Origin: Anaerolineales bacterium
GTDB taxonomy: Bacteria; Chloroflexota; Anaerolineae; Aggregatilineales; UBA2796
DNA: 64,000 nucleotides
Direction: 5' to 3'
Assembly: GCA_015075625.1 (NCBI GenBank)
Contig: JABTTZ010000002.1
Coordinates: forward strand, 806,001 to 870,000
Shown piece by piece: positions 16,300 through 25,352 of this stretch; the first letter of the stretch is position 1, and every line of letters begins with the position of its first letter. The translations under genes were made by a program, and so were the position numbers. The notes beneath the pieces are model-generated. The model did no database searches, was not told where the DNA came from, and saw nothing but the letters and a program-made list of their open reading frames with translations.

Positions 16300-17322
16300 A
16301 TGGCAACGCTTTACTACGATAAGGACGCCGATCTTGGGCTGCTCGCGGATAAAACCGTCGCGGTTATCGGCTATGGCAGTCAGGGTCATGCCCACGCGCT
16401 GAACCTTCGGGATAGCGGTGTGAAGGTCGTCGTCGGGCTGCACGAGGGCAGCAAATCGCGGGCGAAGGCAGAAGCAGACGGGCTGACCGTTCTCAGCGTC
16501 CCCGCTGCGGCAGAGGCGGCGAACGTAATTATGATTTTGATCCCCGACACGAAACAGGCGGAAGTCTACCGTCGGGATATTGCCCCCCACCTGAAGGCGG
16601 GCGATACGCTCATGTTTGCACACGGGTTCAACATTCGTTTTGGGCAGATTGTGCCGCCAGAAAACATCAATGTGGCGATGGTTGCCCCGAAGGGTCCCGG
16701 ACACCGCGTCCGCGAAACCTATACCGAGGGGGGCGGAACGCCCTGCCTGTACGCCGTCTATCAAGACCCATCGGGGAATACAAAAGCGCTTGCCCTTGCC
16801 TATGCGAAAGCGATTGGCGGGACGCGGGCGGGCGTCTTGGAAACGACCTTTGCCGAGGAAACCGAGACCGACCTGTTTGGCGAGCAAACGATCCTCTGCG
16901 GCGGCGTGACGGCGCTGGTCAAGGCGGCGTTCGAGACACTCGTAGAGGCGGGCTACCAACCGGAAGTCGCCTACTTTGAGTGCCTTCACGAACTGAAACT
17001 CATTGTGGACTTGCTCTATCAGGGCGGGATGAACTACATGTGGTATTCCGTTTCCGACACGGCGGAATATGGCGGCTATGTCACCGGACGGCGGATGGTG
17101 ACGGACGAAACGCGCAAGGAAATGAAACAAGTTCTGACGGAAATTCAGAACGGCTCGTTTGCCGAGACGTGGATTGAGGAAAACGCGACAGGCTTGAAGC
17201 ATTTCAAGGAACTGCGTCAGGTAGACCGCACTCATCAGGTAGAAGATGTCGGGGCGCGGCTGCGGGAGATGATGCCCTTCCTGAAGCCGAAGCGCCTGAA
17301 GGATTACGATCCGAACGCTTAA
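16300..17322 (+). CDS. ilvC: Ketol-acid reductoisomerase, class I
   Basis: 340 aa. Mg- and NADPH-dependent isomerisation and reduction of acetolactate to dihydroxyisovalerate. The Rossmann motif is [13 protein letters not shown] (about residues 25-37). The catalytic domain carries [23 protein letters not shown] (metal-binding Asp and Glu) and [14 protein letters not shown]. The class I length lacks the duplicated C-terminal domain of the long form. The SD AAGGAGT is about 13 bases before the ATG. A 185-bp gap from ilvN contains a GGGCGG/CCGCCC hairpin (16244-16265) that may be part of the leader. Confidence 0.96.
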   Translation: MATLYYDKDADLGLLADKTVAVIGYGSQGHAHALNLRDSGVKVVVGLHEGSKSRAKAEADGLTVLSVPAAAEAANVIMILIPDTKQAEVYRRDIAPHLKAGDTLMFAHGFNIRFGQIVPPENINVAMVAPKGPGHRVRETYTEGGGTPCLYAVYQDPSGNTKALALAYAKAIGGTRAGVLETTFAEETETDLFGEQTILCGGVTALVKAAFETLVEAGYQPEVAYFECLHELKLIVDLLYQGGMNYMWYSVSDTAEYGGYVTGRRMVTDETRKEMKQVLTEIQNGSFAETWIEENATGLKHFKELRQVDRTHQVEDVGARLREMMPFLKPKRLKDYDPNA

Positions 17323-17415
17323 GGGTGTGTCCACCCATGCCCCTTCTGCCCATCGGGGGAGGGGGTCTGGGTCAGATGCATGAGTGCACAAGTTAAACCC
17401 AGTGAGGGGGAGATC

Positions 17416-19032
17416 ATGTCTGTAGACCCTGTAGTACGCTCAAACCGCGTCCGCATTTTTGATACGACCCTGCGCGATGGGGAACAATCCCCCGGCGCGT
17501 CCTTGAACAGCGCCGAAAAGCTGGAGATCGCCCATGCCTTAGCCGCCCTCGGCGTCGATATTATTGAGGCGGGCTTCCCCGCTACCTCCCCGGACGATCT
17601 GGCTGCCGTACAGCGTATCGCCCACGAAGTGGGGAAGGTTGATACGGTGACCATCTGCGGGTTGTCACGATGCGTCCGCAAGGATATTGAACTGTGTTGG
17701 GAAGGCGTCCGTTACGCGGCAAGCCCTCGTATTCATACCTTCCTCTCCACCTCGGATATTCACCTGAAATATCAGATGAACATGACCCGTGCCGAGGCAT
17801 TGGAACGGGCGCGGGAGATGGTGCATTTGGCGCGTTCGCTGTGCGCCGATGTCGAATTCAGCACGATGGACGCCGGGCGCTCGGAATGGACATACGTGGC
17901 GGAAGTCTGTGCGGCTGCCATTGCCGAGGGCGCAACGACCATCAACGTCCCTGACACAGTGGGCTATATGACCCCCGATGAGTATGGACGGATGATCGGC
18001 TACCTGATCGAAAATACCCCCGGTGGGCGGAATCCTGACGTTATTTGGTCGGTGCATTGCCACAACGATTTGGGCATGGCAACGGCAAACACACTGGCAG
18101 GGATTCACGCTGGCGCACGGCAGGCGGAAGTGACCATCAACGGCATTGGCGAACGCGCTGGAAACACCGCGTTGGAAGAAGTGGTCATGGCGCTCCACAC
18201 GCGGGCGAACTACTACAACAACCTGTACACGGGGATCGACACGAAACAGATCAGCCGCATCAGCCGCATGGTTGCCAACTACACAGGGATGGTCGTCCAG
18301 CCCAACAAGGCGATTGTCGGGGCGAACGCCTTCAGCCACGAGGCGGGCATTCACCAAGACGGGCAGTTGAAAAACCATGAAACCTACGAGATCATGCGCC
18401 CCGAAAGCGTCGGGATCAGCGAGAGTCGCCTTGTCTTGGGCAAGCACAGCGGGCGGCACGCCTTCAAAGTACGGCTGCGCGATCTGGGCTACGACGTGGC
18501 GGATGACGAACTGCGCAAGGCGTTTGAACGGTTCAAGGAAGTTGCCGATAAGAAAAAGCACATCACCGATGCCGACTTGCAGGCGATCATGTCCGATCAG
18601 CTTGAGGGCCCCGTTGAAATCTTCAAACTGCGCGGGATGCAGGTGACCTGTGGGCAGATCGGGATGCCAACGGCGACGATCAAGTTGGAAGGTCCCGACG
18701 GGAAGGAATACATTGAGGCAGCAATCGGATCGGGTCCGGTGGATGCCGTGTACAGCGCGATGGACAAGATTGTGAACGCCCCGAACCGCCTTTTGGAATT
18801 CATCGTCCGCGCCATTACCGAGGGAATCGACGCGCAGGGTGAAGTGACCGTCCGCATTTGCACGAAAGATGGCGAGTACCAGACCTTTGGCGGGCATGGC
18901 TCTGACCCTGATATTGTCGTCGCCAGTGGGAAGGCGTACCTCGCCGCGCTGAACCGCCTGTTGGTAGCGACGGGCGGGGCGGGCGTCACCCCAGAGGGCG
19001 AGTCGGCAACCATCCGTATGGCGGGGGATTGA
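17416..19032 (+). CDS. leuA: 2-isopropylmalate synthase
   Basis: 538 aa. Claisen condensation of acetyl-CoA with 2-oxoisovalerate, the first committed leucine step. The catalytic barrel has [16 protein letters not shown] with metal and general-base residues, [18 protein letters not shown] (HxH), and a [13 protein letters not shown] loop. The LeuA dimer or regulatory domain from about residue 390 should bind leucine. The start at 17416 is preferred to the in-frame ATG at 17380 because GAGGGGGAG lies directly upstream. The cimA paralogue follows 64 bp downstream. Confidence 0.95.
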   Translation: MSVDPVVRSNRVRIFDTTLRDGEQSPGASLNSAEKLEIAHALAALGVDIIEAGFPATSPDDLAAVQRIAHEVGKVDTVTICGLSRCVRKDIELCWEGVRYAASPRIHTFLSTSDIHLKYQMNMTRAEALERAREMVHLARSLCADVEFSTMDAGRSEWTYVAEVCAAAIAEGATTINVPDTVGYMTPDEYGRMIGYLIENTPGGRNPDVIWSVHCHNDLGMATANTLAGIHAGARQAEVTINGIGERAGNTALEEVVMALHTRANYYNNLYTGIDTKQISRISRMVANYTGMVVQPNKAIVGANAFSHEAGIHQDGQLKNHETYEIMRPESVGISESRLVLGKHSGRHAFKVRLRDLGYDVADDELRKAFERFKEVADKKKHITDADLQAIMSDQLEGPVEIFKLRGMQVTCGQIGMPTATIKLEGPDGKEYIEAAIGSGPVDAVYSAMDKIVNAPNRLLEFIVRAITEGIDAQGEVTVRICTKDGEYQTFGGHGSDPDIVVASGKAYLAALNRLLVATGGAGVTPEGESATIRMAGD

Positions 19033-19096
19033 GCCTTACTGTATTTCGATCCGTTAAAGAAATACCTATCGTACTGATCATGAGGGGAGATACGCC

Positions 19097-20689
19097 TTGT
19101 CTGTAGCCGTACATATCTACGATACCACGCTCCGCGATGGGACACAGCGGGAGGGGATTTCGCTCTCCCTTCAAGACAAACTGAAAATCACGCGGATTCT
19201 GGATGATTTAGGCGTCTCCTACATTGAGGGGGGGTGGCCCGGATCGAACCCGAAAGATGCCGCCTATTTCGACGCTGTGCGTGAACTCCCCTTGCGGACG
19301 GCGAAGATCGCCGCCTTTGGCTCAACCTGCCGTGTGGGGAGTACGCCCGCCGAGGATGAGAACATCCACGCCCTTGTCGATGCCCAAACGCCCGTCGTCA
19401 CCCTTGTGGGGAAATCGTGGCTGCTGCACGTCTACGAAGTGCTGCGGACGACGCCGGAAGATAACTACCGCCTGATCGGGGAATCCGTTGCCTATATGAA
19501 GGCGCTTGGCAAAGAGGTGGTCTACGACGCCGAACATTTCTTCGATGGCTACAAGGCGGATTCGGAATACGCGCTGACGACGCTCAAGGCGGCGGTGCAA
19601 AACGGCGCCGATTGGATCACCCTTTGCGATACGAATGGTGGCACGCTCTATTGGGAAGTGGAGCAGATTTTCTGCGAGATCGTTCGTGCCTTGCCGGGAG
19701 TAAAGGTCGGAATTCACACCCACAACGACGGCGAGTTGGGCGTTGCCAATTCCCTTGCCGCCGTCCGTTCTGGGGCGACGATGGTGCAAGGGACGATCAA
19801 CGGCTATGGCGAACGCTGTGGAAACGCCAACCTGTGCAGCATCATCCCCGATCTGATGATCAAAATGAACGTCACGTGCCTGCCCGACGATGCCCACTTG
19901 ACGACGCTCACCCATGTCGCCCGTACCGTTGCCGAGATCGCCAATCTCCCGCCGGATAGCCACCTTGCCTATGTGGGACGGAGCGCCTTTGCCCACAAGG
20001 GCGGGATTCACGTTGCCGCCATGCGCCGCACGGCGCAAAGCTACCAGCATATCGATCCTGTTTTGGTGGGCAACGAGATGCGCGTCTTGCTCTCTGATCT
20101 CAGTGGGCGGGGAAACATCCTGAGCAAGGCGGAGCAGTGGGGGCTGGATGTCTCCAGCGAGGCAGCGCGAAAGGTCTTGGAGGAGATCAAGCGGTTGGAG
20201 AACCTTGGCTATGTGTTCGAGGGGGCAGAGGCGTCCGTTGCCATGATGCTCAAGCGGGCGCAAGCCGATTACAAAGCCCCCTTTGAGTTGATCGATTTCC
20301 TCGTTGTGGTCGAAAACCGGCGCGGGCGGGGTCTGCTGGCAGAGGCGACAGTGAAACTGTCCGTTGGCGATCAGGTCATGCATACCGCCGCCGAGGGGAA
20401 CGGTCCAGTGAACGCCCTTGATTCAGCCCTGCGCAAGGCGTTAGAGCCTGTTTACCCCCATGTCCGCGAGTTCACCTTGGCGGATTATAAAGTGCGTATT
20501 TTAGATAGCCACACCGGATCGGCGGCGACGACGCGGGTGCTGATCGATACCCAAAGCGCCCATGCCCGCTGGAGTACTGTTGGGGCGGGGACGAACATCA
20601 TAGATTCCTCGTGGCGGGCGCTGCTGGACAGCGTGGAGTATGGTTTGACCTTGATCCACGATAAAGCGAATGACGCCCGTACACCGTAG
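19097..20689 (+). CDS. cimA: (R)-citramalate synthase
   Basis: 530 aa. It condenses pyruvate and acetyl-CoA to citramalate, giving 2-oxobutanoate for isoleucine without threonine deaminase. It shares the LeuA-type fold but has IYDTTLRDGTQREGIS, YIEGGWPGSNPKD and GIHTHNDGELGVANSLAA, all typical of the CimA/TIGR00977 group. The C-terminal regulatory domain is present. It starts with TTG (19097) after GAGGGGAGA. It is last in the ilv/leu run; leuB, leuC, leuD and ilvD are not in the window. Confidence 0.93.
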   Translation: MSVAVHIYDTTLRDGTQREGISLSLQDKLKITRILDDLGVSYIEGGWPGSNPKDAAYFDAVRELPLRTAKIAAFGSTCRVGSTPAEDENIHALVDAQTPVVTLVGKSWLLHVYEVLRTTPEDNYRLIGESVAYMKALGKEVVYDAEHFFDGYKADSEYALTTLKAAVQNGADWITLCDTNGGTLYWEVEQIFCEIVRALPGVKVGIHTHNDGELGVANSLAAVRSGATMVQGTINGYGERCGNANLCSIIPDLMIKMNVTCLPDDAHLTTLTHVARTVAEIANLPPDSHLAYVGRSAFAHKGGIHVAAMRRTAQSYQHIDPVLVGNEMRVLLSDLSGRGNILSKAEQWGLDVSSEAARKVLEEIKRLENLGYVFEGAEASVAMMLKRAQADYKAPFELIDFLVVVENRRGRGLLAEATVKLSVGDQVMHTAAEGNGPVNALDSALRKALEPVYPHVREFTLADYKVRILDSHTGSAATTRVLIDTQSAHARWSTVGAGTNIIDSSWRALLDSVEYGLTLIHDKANDARTP

Positions 20690-20712
20690 GGACGCCTACC
20701 GGGCCGCGTGTT

Positions 20713-20860
20713 GCCCGCCGCTAAAGCAGCGGGCTGAGGTTGACCACCCCTACCGGGCTTGAAAGGCAATGCGCCCGCCGCGCCCACCTAATGGAGGAAG
20801 ATCACGTCTTTAAGCCCCAACGGGGTGATTGTCCATAGCGCGTGGGCTTTAGCCCCGCAC
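20713..20860. repeat. Cluster of palindromic intergenic repeats, copy 2
   Basis: It contains CCGCTAAAGCAGCGGG, ACCACCCCTACCGGG, CCCCAACGGGGTG and GTGGGCTTTAGCCCC. These are the same modules, in part inverted, as at 1296, 27003 and 59041. Poly-C and poly-A tracts follow, up to the arsA-like gene. Confidence 0.65.
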
Positions 20861-20947
20861 CCTCCCGCCCCCCCCCCAAAAAAAACGCAACCTTCCCTCA
20901 CCCCCCCACGTATTACCTCATAGGAAGTGTGAGGACGAACAACCATC

Positions 20948-22120
20948 ATGCGTATTATTGTACACACGGGGAAGGGCGGCGTCGGCAAGACGAGCGTCAG
21001 CGCGGCGACGGCGCTTCATTGCGCTGAGATGGGGCTGAAAACAATTGTGATCAGCACCGACACGGCGCACAGCTTGGGCGATTCGCTGGATCGAGAGATT
21101 GGTCCCGAACCGATTGAGATTCGCCCCAATCTGTGGGCGCAAGAGGTAGACGCCCGCTATTCGATGGATAAATATTGGGGCGCGTTCCAAAAATACATGA
21201 TCGCCCTCTTTAGCCGGCGTGGGGTGGAAGACATTGTAGCTGAGGAAGTGACCATCCTCCCGGGCTTTGAAGAAGGGGCGCATCTGCTGTGGATTGATAA
21301 ATACGTCCGCGAGGGATTCTACGATATGCTTATCGTAGATGCCGCTCCCACCGCCGAGACTCTCCGCTTGCTGAGTCTGCCGGATGTCAGCCGTTGGTGG
21401 TTTGAGCGCTTGATCAAACTGACGCGAGGCATGTCGCGGGTGCTGCGCCCCATTGCCAAGCCGCTGCTGCGGACGGAACTGCCCAACAAAGAGGCATTTG
21501 ATACCGTTGAGGCGCTGTTCAAAACACTGGATAATGTGCGGGCGCTGCTTGCCGACCCCACCATGAGCAGTATGCGCTTGGTGGTGAACCCTGAAAAAAT
21601 GGTGATCAAGGAGACGCAGCGGACATACACCTATCTGAATCTCTATGGTTACGCGGTAGATGCCGTGATCTGCAACAAGATTCTGCCGGAGGCGGTCACC
21701 GACCCCTATTTCCAGCAGTGGAAAGACCTCCAACGCGAGAACATCGCCCTGATTCAGGAGGTTTTTGGAGAGCTTCCCCTCTTGAAAGCGCCCATGATGG
21801 AACGTGATGTGAGCGGCTTAGAGGGACTTAGACACCTTGCCGATAATCTCTACACCAATGTAGACCCGACGAAACGCTTGTTTCACGGGACAACCCATGA
21901 GATTATTGCGCAAGGGAAAGGGGGCTATTTGCTCCGTGTGCCGCTCCCCTTTGCCCACCGCGATGATCTCGATCTCTACCGTTCGGCGGATGAGATCACG
22001 CTGCGGGTGGGACCCTACCGCCGAAACATTGTCTTGCCGCACGCTCTCTGGAAGTTAGAGATTGGCACGGCACGCTTTGAGGGCGAGGCGCTCAACATCG
22101 AATTCATCGCAAAAGCCTGA
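20948..22120 (+). CDS. ArsA/Get3 family ATPase
   Basis: 390 aa. Deviant Walker A GKGGVGKT (residues 8-15) and switch region DTAHSLGDSLD are those of the ArsA/TRC40 group; VDAAPTAETLRLL is the switch II signature. It is a single ATPase unit, not the tandem 580-residue ArsA. It has only two cysteines, so the arsenite-binding triad is absent. The C-terminal ~85 residues form the HSP20-like domain common in bacterial homologues of unknown job (handling of membrane proteins or a cofactor is suspected in this group). It is followed 41 bp later by the UbiB-like kinase gene, a likely operon. Confidence 0.85.
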   Translation: MRIIVHTGKGGVGKTSVSAATALHCAEMGLKTIVISTDTAHSLGDSLDREIGPEPIEIRPNLWAQEVDARYSMDKYWGAFQKYMIALFSRRGVEDIVAEEVTILPGFEEGAHLLWIDKYVREGFYDMLIVDAAPTAETLRLLSLPDVSRWWFERLIKLTRGMSRVLRPIAKPLLRTELPNKEAFDTVEALFKTLDNVRALLADPTMSSMRLVVNPEKMVIKETQRTYTYLNLYGYAVDAVICNKILPEAVTDPYFQQWKDLQRENIALIQEVFGELPLLKAPMMERDVSGLEGLRHLADNLYTNVDPTKRLFHGTTHEIIAQGKGGYLLRVPLPFAHRDDLDLYRSADEITLRVGPYRRNIVLPHALWKLEIGTARFEGEALNIEFIAKA

Positions 22121-22161
22121 ACCTAAGCCAGTTCAGCCGAAGTGAAAAGGAATCAAGCACG

Positions 22162-24240
22162 GTGGCGATGAACGGAACGAATGGGACAAAGGAAACGAAC
22201 GGAACTGCCGCGAAACGCGCCGTCCGGCAGCGGCTAGAGGGTGTTCTTGCCCCCATGCCAGCCGAGACGCCAGCGGACTCTGCCGCGCCGATCCTTACCA
22301 AACATGCCCAACAACCCCTTCCTGCGACGGCACCCCATCTCCCCCCCCGTGAAAACGCCCCCGATGAAGGGCATCGCGGGGGGACAATCCGGCGGGGGCG
22401 TTTCCGGCGGACGGTGGCGTTTTTCAGCCTGACCTTTTTCCGCGTCCTGTTTTGGGAGGTGTTCCTCCGCCGGATCGTTGGCGAAAAACCGATCAGCCGA
22501 GGGCGTTCGCGGCGCTGGCGGCTTTATGCCAAACGCTTTCGCCGTCTCGCCATTGATATGGGCGGGGTGATGATCAAACTGGGGCAGTTCATCTCCACCC
22601 GTGTGGACGTGCTGCCGCCTGAGATCACCGAAGAACTTGCCGGTCTGCAAGATCAAGTCCCGATTGTCCCCTTCGAGTACATCCAAGCGACCATGACACG
22701 CGAACTCGGCTCGCTGGAGGATCATTTTTTGTGGGTCACCCCCGAACCCATCGCGGCGGCGTCTTTCGGGCAGGTTCATCGGGCGCAGCTTCACAATGGG
22801 GATCGCGTTGTCGTCAAGGTGCAGCGCCCCCACATCACAGACATTGTGCAGACCGATCTCAGCGCCTTGCAGTTTGTCTCGCACCTTGCCATGCGCTATG
22901 CCCCCATCCGGCGGCGGGCGAACGTCCCCGCCCTGTTGGAGGAATTTAGCCGCGTTCTGTGGGAAGAACTCGATTACCGCAAAGAGGCGGATAATGCCCT
23001 TCTGTTTAACTCTATGTTTGGCAACGACATGGGCATTTACGTCCCGGGCGTCTACCTTGAACACTCTACCCACTATGTCCTCACCCAAGAGGACGTGACG
23101 AGCATCAAGCTGAACGATTATGCGGCGATAGACCGCGCCGGAGTCAGCCGCAAAGAGGTTGCCCAACGGCTGATCAACTGCTATCTACGGCAGATTTTCG
23201 ATTACAAGTATTTTCACGCCGATCCCCATCCGGGCAATCTGTTCGTCTACCCCCTTCCCGATGACGAACAAGACGGCTTGAGCGGGACGAGTACAATCAA
23301 CGGCGTTCCCTACTTTGCTGCGCAACAGGGACGGCAGGGTAAAAATGGCAAAAATAGCGCCGCCAGTCACCCCGAAACGCTTGCCTTCACCACGCCGAAT
23401 GGACATGCCACACCGAATGAGACCCCCGCCGGACGCAAGTTCTACCTGATCTTCATTGATTTCGGCATGACCGGGCGGCTGACCCCACAGATCGTCGGCG
23501 GGCTGCGGGAGACGCTGATCGCCATCCTCACCCAAGATGCGAAAGCGCTGGTCGATAGCTACGGCAAACTAGGCATCCTCATGCCAAGCGCAGATCGGGC
23601 GCGGCTTGAGGCGGCAACCCGCGCCGTCTTCGATAAGGTCTGGGGGCTGAACATGAACGAACTCAGTTCGCTCCCCTTTGAAGACGTGACCGAGGTCGCC
23701 CTTGAGTTCAGCGATCTAATCATGTCCATGCCCTTCCAAATGCCGCAGGATTTCATCTACCTCAGCCGCACGATAGGGATTCTGAGCGGGATGTGTACAG
23801 GGCTTGATCCGCAGTTTGACCCCTGGCGGGAGATGCAGCCCTTTGCCACCCGCCTTTTGGCAGAAGAATCTGAGGTGCGGCGGGGCAATTTGCCCGTCCT
23901 GAATGGGGCGGCGGGTGTCTTGGCAAGCGCGGCACTAAAGACCATCCGCGATTTCTTTGCCCGCACGTACCGTCTCCCCGCGCTGGCGGATACCGTGCTG
24001 GATCGCGCCGAACGGGGTGAACTGGTCGTCCAGGTGAAGCCGAGCGATGCCTTTGGGCAGCAGGTGACACGCATTGAATCCGCCATTCACCAAATTTCGT
24101 TGGGAGTGATCTTCACCGCCACAAGTGTCACCAGCGCGATTCTCTATGTGGGTGGGGAGCGTGGGTGGGGGACAATGGGGTTCATGGCGGCGGGGGTCAT
24201 CTTCGTGATGATCACCCTTCGCGGGCGGGGGGATCGCTAA
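22162..24240 (+). CDS. ABC1/UbiB (AarF) family atypical kinase
   Basis: 692 aa, longer than the usual 500-560. Family signatures are IKLGQFISTR (KxGQ), ASFGQVHRA (Ala-rich loop), VVKVQRP, YFHADPHPGN and FIDFGMTG. Two C-terminal hydrophobic helices (about 640-690) anchor it in the membrane. Members support quinone or isoprenoid lipid metabolism through an atypical ATPase activity. Extra parts are a ~95-residue polar N-terminus (NGTNGTKETNGT) and a ~60-residue Gly/Asn/Ser-rich insertion between HADPHPGN and DFG. GTG at 22162 is taken as start with AAGGAA nine bases upstream; ATG at 22168 is possible. Confidence 0.88.
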   Translation: MAMNGTNGTKETNGTAAKRAVRQRLEGVLAPMPAETPADSAAPILTKHAQQPLPATAPHLPPRENAPDEGHRGGTIRRGRFRRTVAFFSLTFFRVLFWEVFLRRIVGEKPISRGRSRRWRLYAKRFRRLAIDMGGVMIKLGQFISTRVDVLPPEITEELAGLQDQVPIVPFEYIQATMTRELGSLEDHFLWVTPEPIAAASFGQVHRAQLHNGDRVVVKVQRPHITDIVQTDLSALQFVSHLAMRYAPIRRRANVPALLEEFSRVLWEELDYRKEADNALLFNSMFGNDMGIYVPGVYLEHSTHYVLTQEDVTSIKLNDYAAIDRAGVSRKEVAQRLINCYLRQIFDYKYFHADPHPGNLFVYPLPDDEQDGLSGTSTINGVPYFAAQQGRQGKNGKNSAASHPETLAFTTPNGHATPNETPAGRKFYLIFIDFGMTGRLTPQIVGGLRETLIAILTQDAKALVDSYGKLGILMPSADRARLEAATRAVFDKVWGLNMNELSSLPFEDVTEVALEFSDLIMSMPFQMPQDFIYLSRTIGILSGMCTGLDPQFDPWREMQPFATRLLAEESEVRRGNLPVLNGAAGVLASAALKTIRDFFARTYRLPALADTVLDRAERGELVVQVKPSDAFGQQVTRIESAIHQISLGVIFTATSVTSAILYVGGERGWGTMGFMAAGVIFVMITLRGRGDR

Positions 24241-24252
24241 GGTGTGCAGGGG

Positions 24253-25194
24253 CTAGACGGTAGGGGCTGCCGGAACAGCGATCACCCAACTCTCGGTAAC
24301 GAGGAGGTCTTGGGGTGCGTAATGGGCGAATTCCTTCGCCAGCCGGACGCCAGTGGGAAGGGTTTCGGCAGCCCGTTTGTTTTCTTCCCGCAGAATCCGA
24401 AAGCCATTTTCCTCATAAAACTGGCGGTAATCGCTGATCCGTAGACGGTTTTGATATTGCAAGGGGTTATTGAACCACCGCCATGTTCGCTCGGAGTAGT
24501 TCAGGAAATTGTAGGGCGTGATCGTTTTATCAAAATAGACATAATGATCAGTCAGATCAATCATATCGCTCAGCACAGAGCGCTCATGAGCAAGCCGCCG
24601 ATACATCTTGAGGATACTGCGCAAAACCTCCCCCGGAATATGCTCATAGGTGTTGTTGGAGACGAATAAATCGGGCGGAGGGAGGGTGGTTAGTTCCCGC
24701 ACATCCTGTACCCGCGCCTCGATGTGCAGCGCCTCCAGCGCCTCTTTGATACCCTCCGTGTCAATCCGTTTACGTGCTTGTTCAAGCAGGGATAGGCGGT
24801 TTTCGGCAAGGGGCAGCCATGTTTGAAGAGTCCCTTGTTCGGCATAGTGAAGAAACAGATCGAGCGTCTCTTGCAGCAGGGTACGGCGCGTCAGCCCAAC
24901 CTTATCGATGGTGATGATGTGCGCCACCCCCGCAAGGGCGAAGGCGATAGGCACAAAGGGCAGCCACCCTGTCCCAATCTCTAAGACTCGCTCTGGTCGG
25001 GCGTCAGGGGCGTTCAGGGCAAAGCGGTAATTTTCTAAGTGGGTTTTAAAGGTGCTGAGCTTGTTTTCAAGCGTTATCTGGGTGGGGTGCAGCCCCTTCG
25101 AGACATAGCGCTGAAAGAGGTAGTTCGTTGTCCGGGAGAAGGGCAGCACAGACAATGTGCCTTGCAGCGCCGCTTTCAGATACCACAATGCCAT
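24253..25194 (-). CDS. SAM-dependent methyltransferase-like protein
   Basis: 313 aa. Class I methyltransferase motif I is VLEIGTGWLPFVPIAFALAG; an acidic residue follows at the expected distance (TIDKVG). A later PPDLFVSNNTYEHIPGEVL resembles motif IV plus a following helix. No specific substrate is apparent. The start at 25194 is chosen because upstream in-frame sequence consists of intergenic repeat modules; no good ribosome-binding site is seen, so the start is soft. Its stop is close to the convergent UbiB-like gene. It lies downstream of HMG-CoA reductase on the same strand. Confidence 0.75.
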   Translation of the reverse strand: MALWYLKAALQGTLSVLPFSRTTNYLFQRYVSKGLHPTQITLENKLSTFKTHLENYRFALNAPDARPERVLEIGTGWLPFVPIAFALAGVAHIITIDKVGLTRRTLLQETLDLFLHYAEQGTLQTWLPLAENRLSLLEQARKRIDTEGIKEALEALHIEARVQDVRELTTLPPPDLFVSNNTYEHIPGEVLRSILKMYRRLAHERSVLSDMIDLTDHYVYFDKTITPYNFLNYSERTWRWFNNPLQYQNRLRISDYRQFYEENGFRILREENKRAAETLPTGVRLAKEFAHYAPQDLLVTESWVIAVPAAPTV

Positions 25195-25232
25195 GAATGA
25201 TGCCTGTTTGGGTTGCTGTTCTTCGGAGTGTG

Positions 25233-25300
25233 GCAGGGGCTTAGCCCGCTGCTTTCGCGGCGGGCAGATGCGGCTGCCCTCTAGGGCGTCCCTATAGTGG
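25233..25300. repeat. Palindromic intergenic repeat, copy 3
   Basis: It contains GGCTTAGCCCGCTGCTTTCGCGGCGGG-type modules (shown here only in part) and CTAGGGCGTCCCTATAG, lying between the HMG-CoA reductase and methyltransferase genes. It matches the family at 59041 and 45905. Confidence 0.55.
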
Positions 25301-25352
25301 TGCGGAGGAAGGGCAGGGTTTCCCCCTAGCCTTGTGGGAAGGTAAGTAAGGG

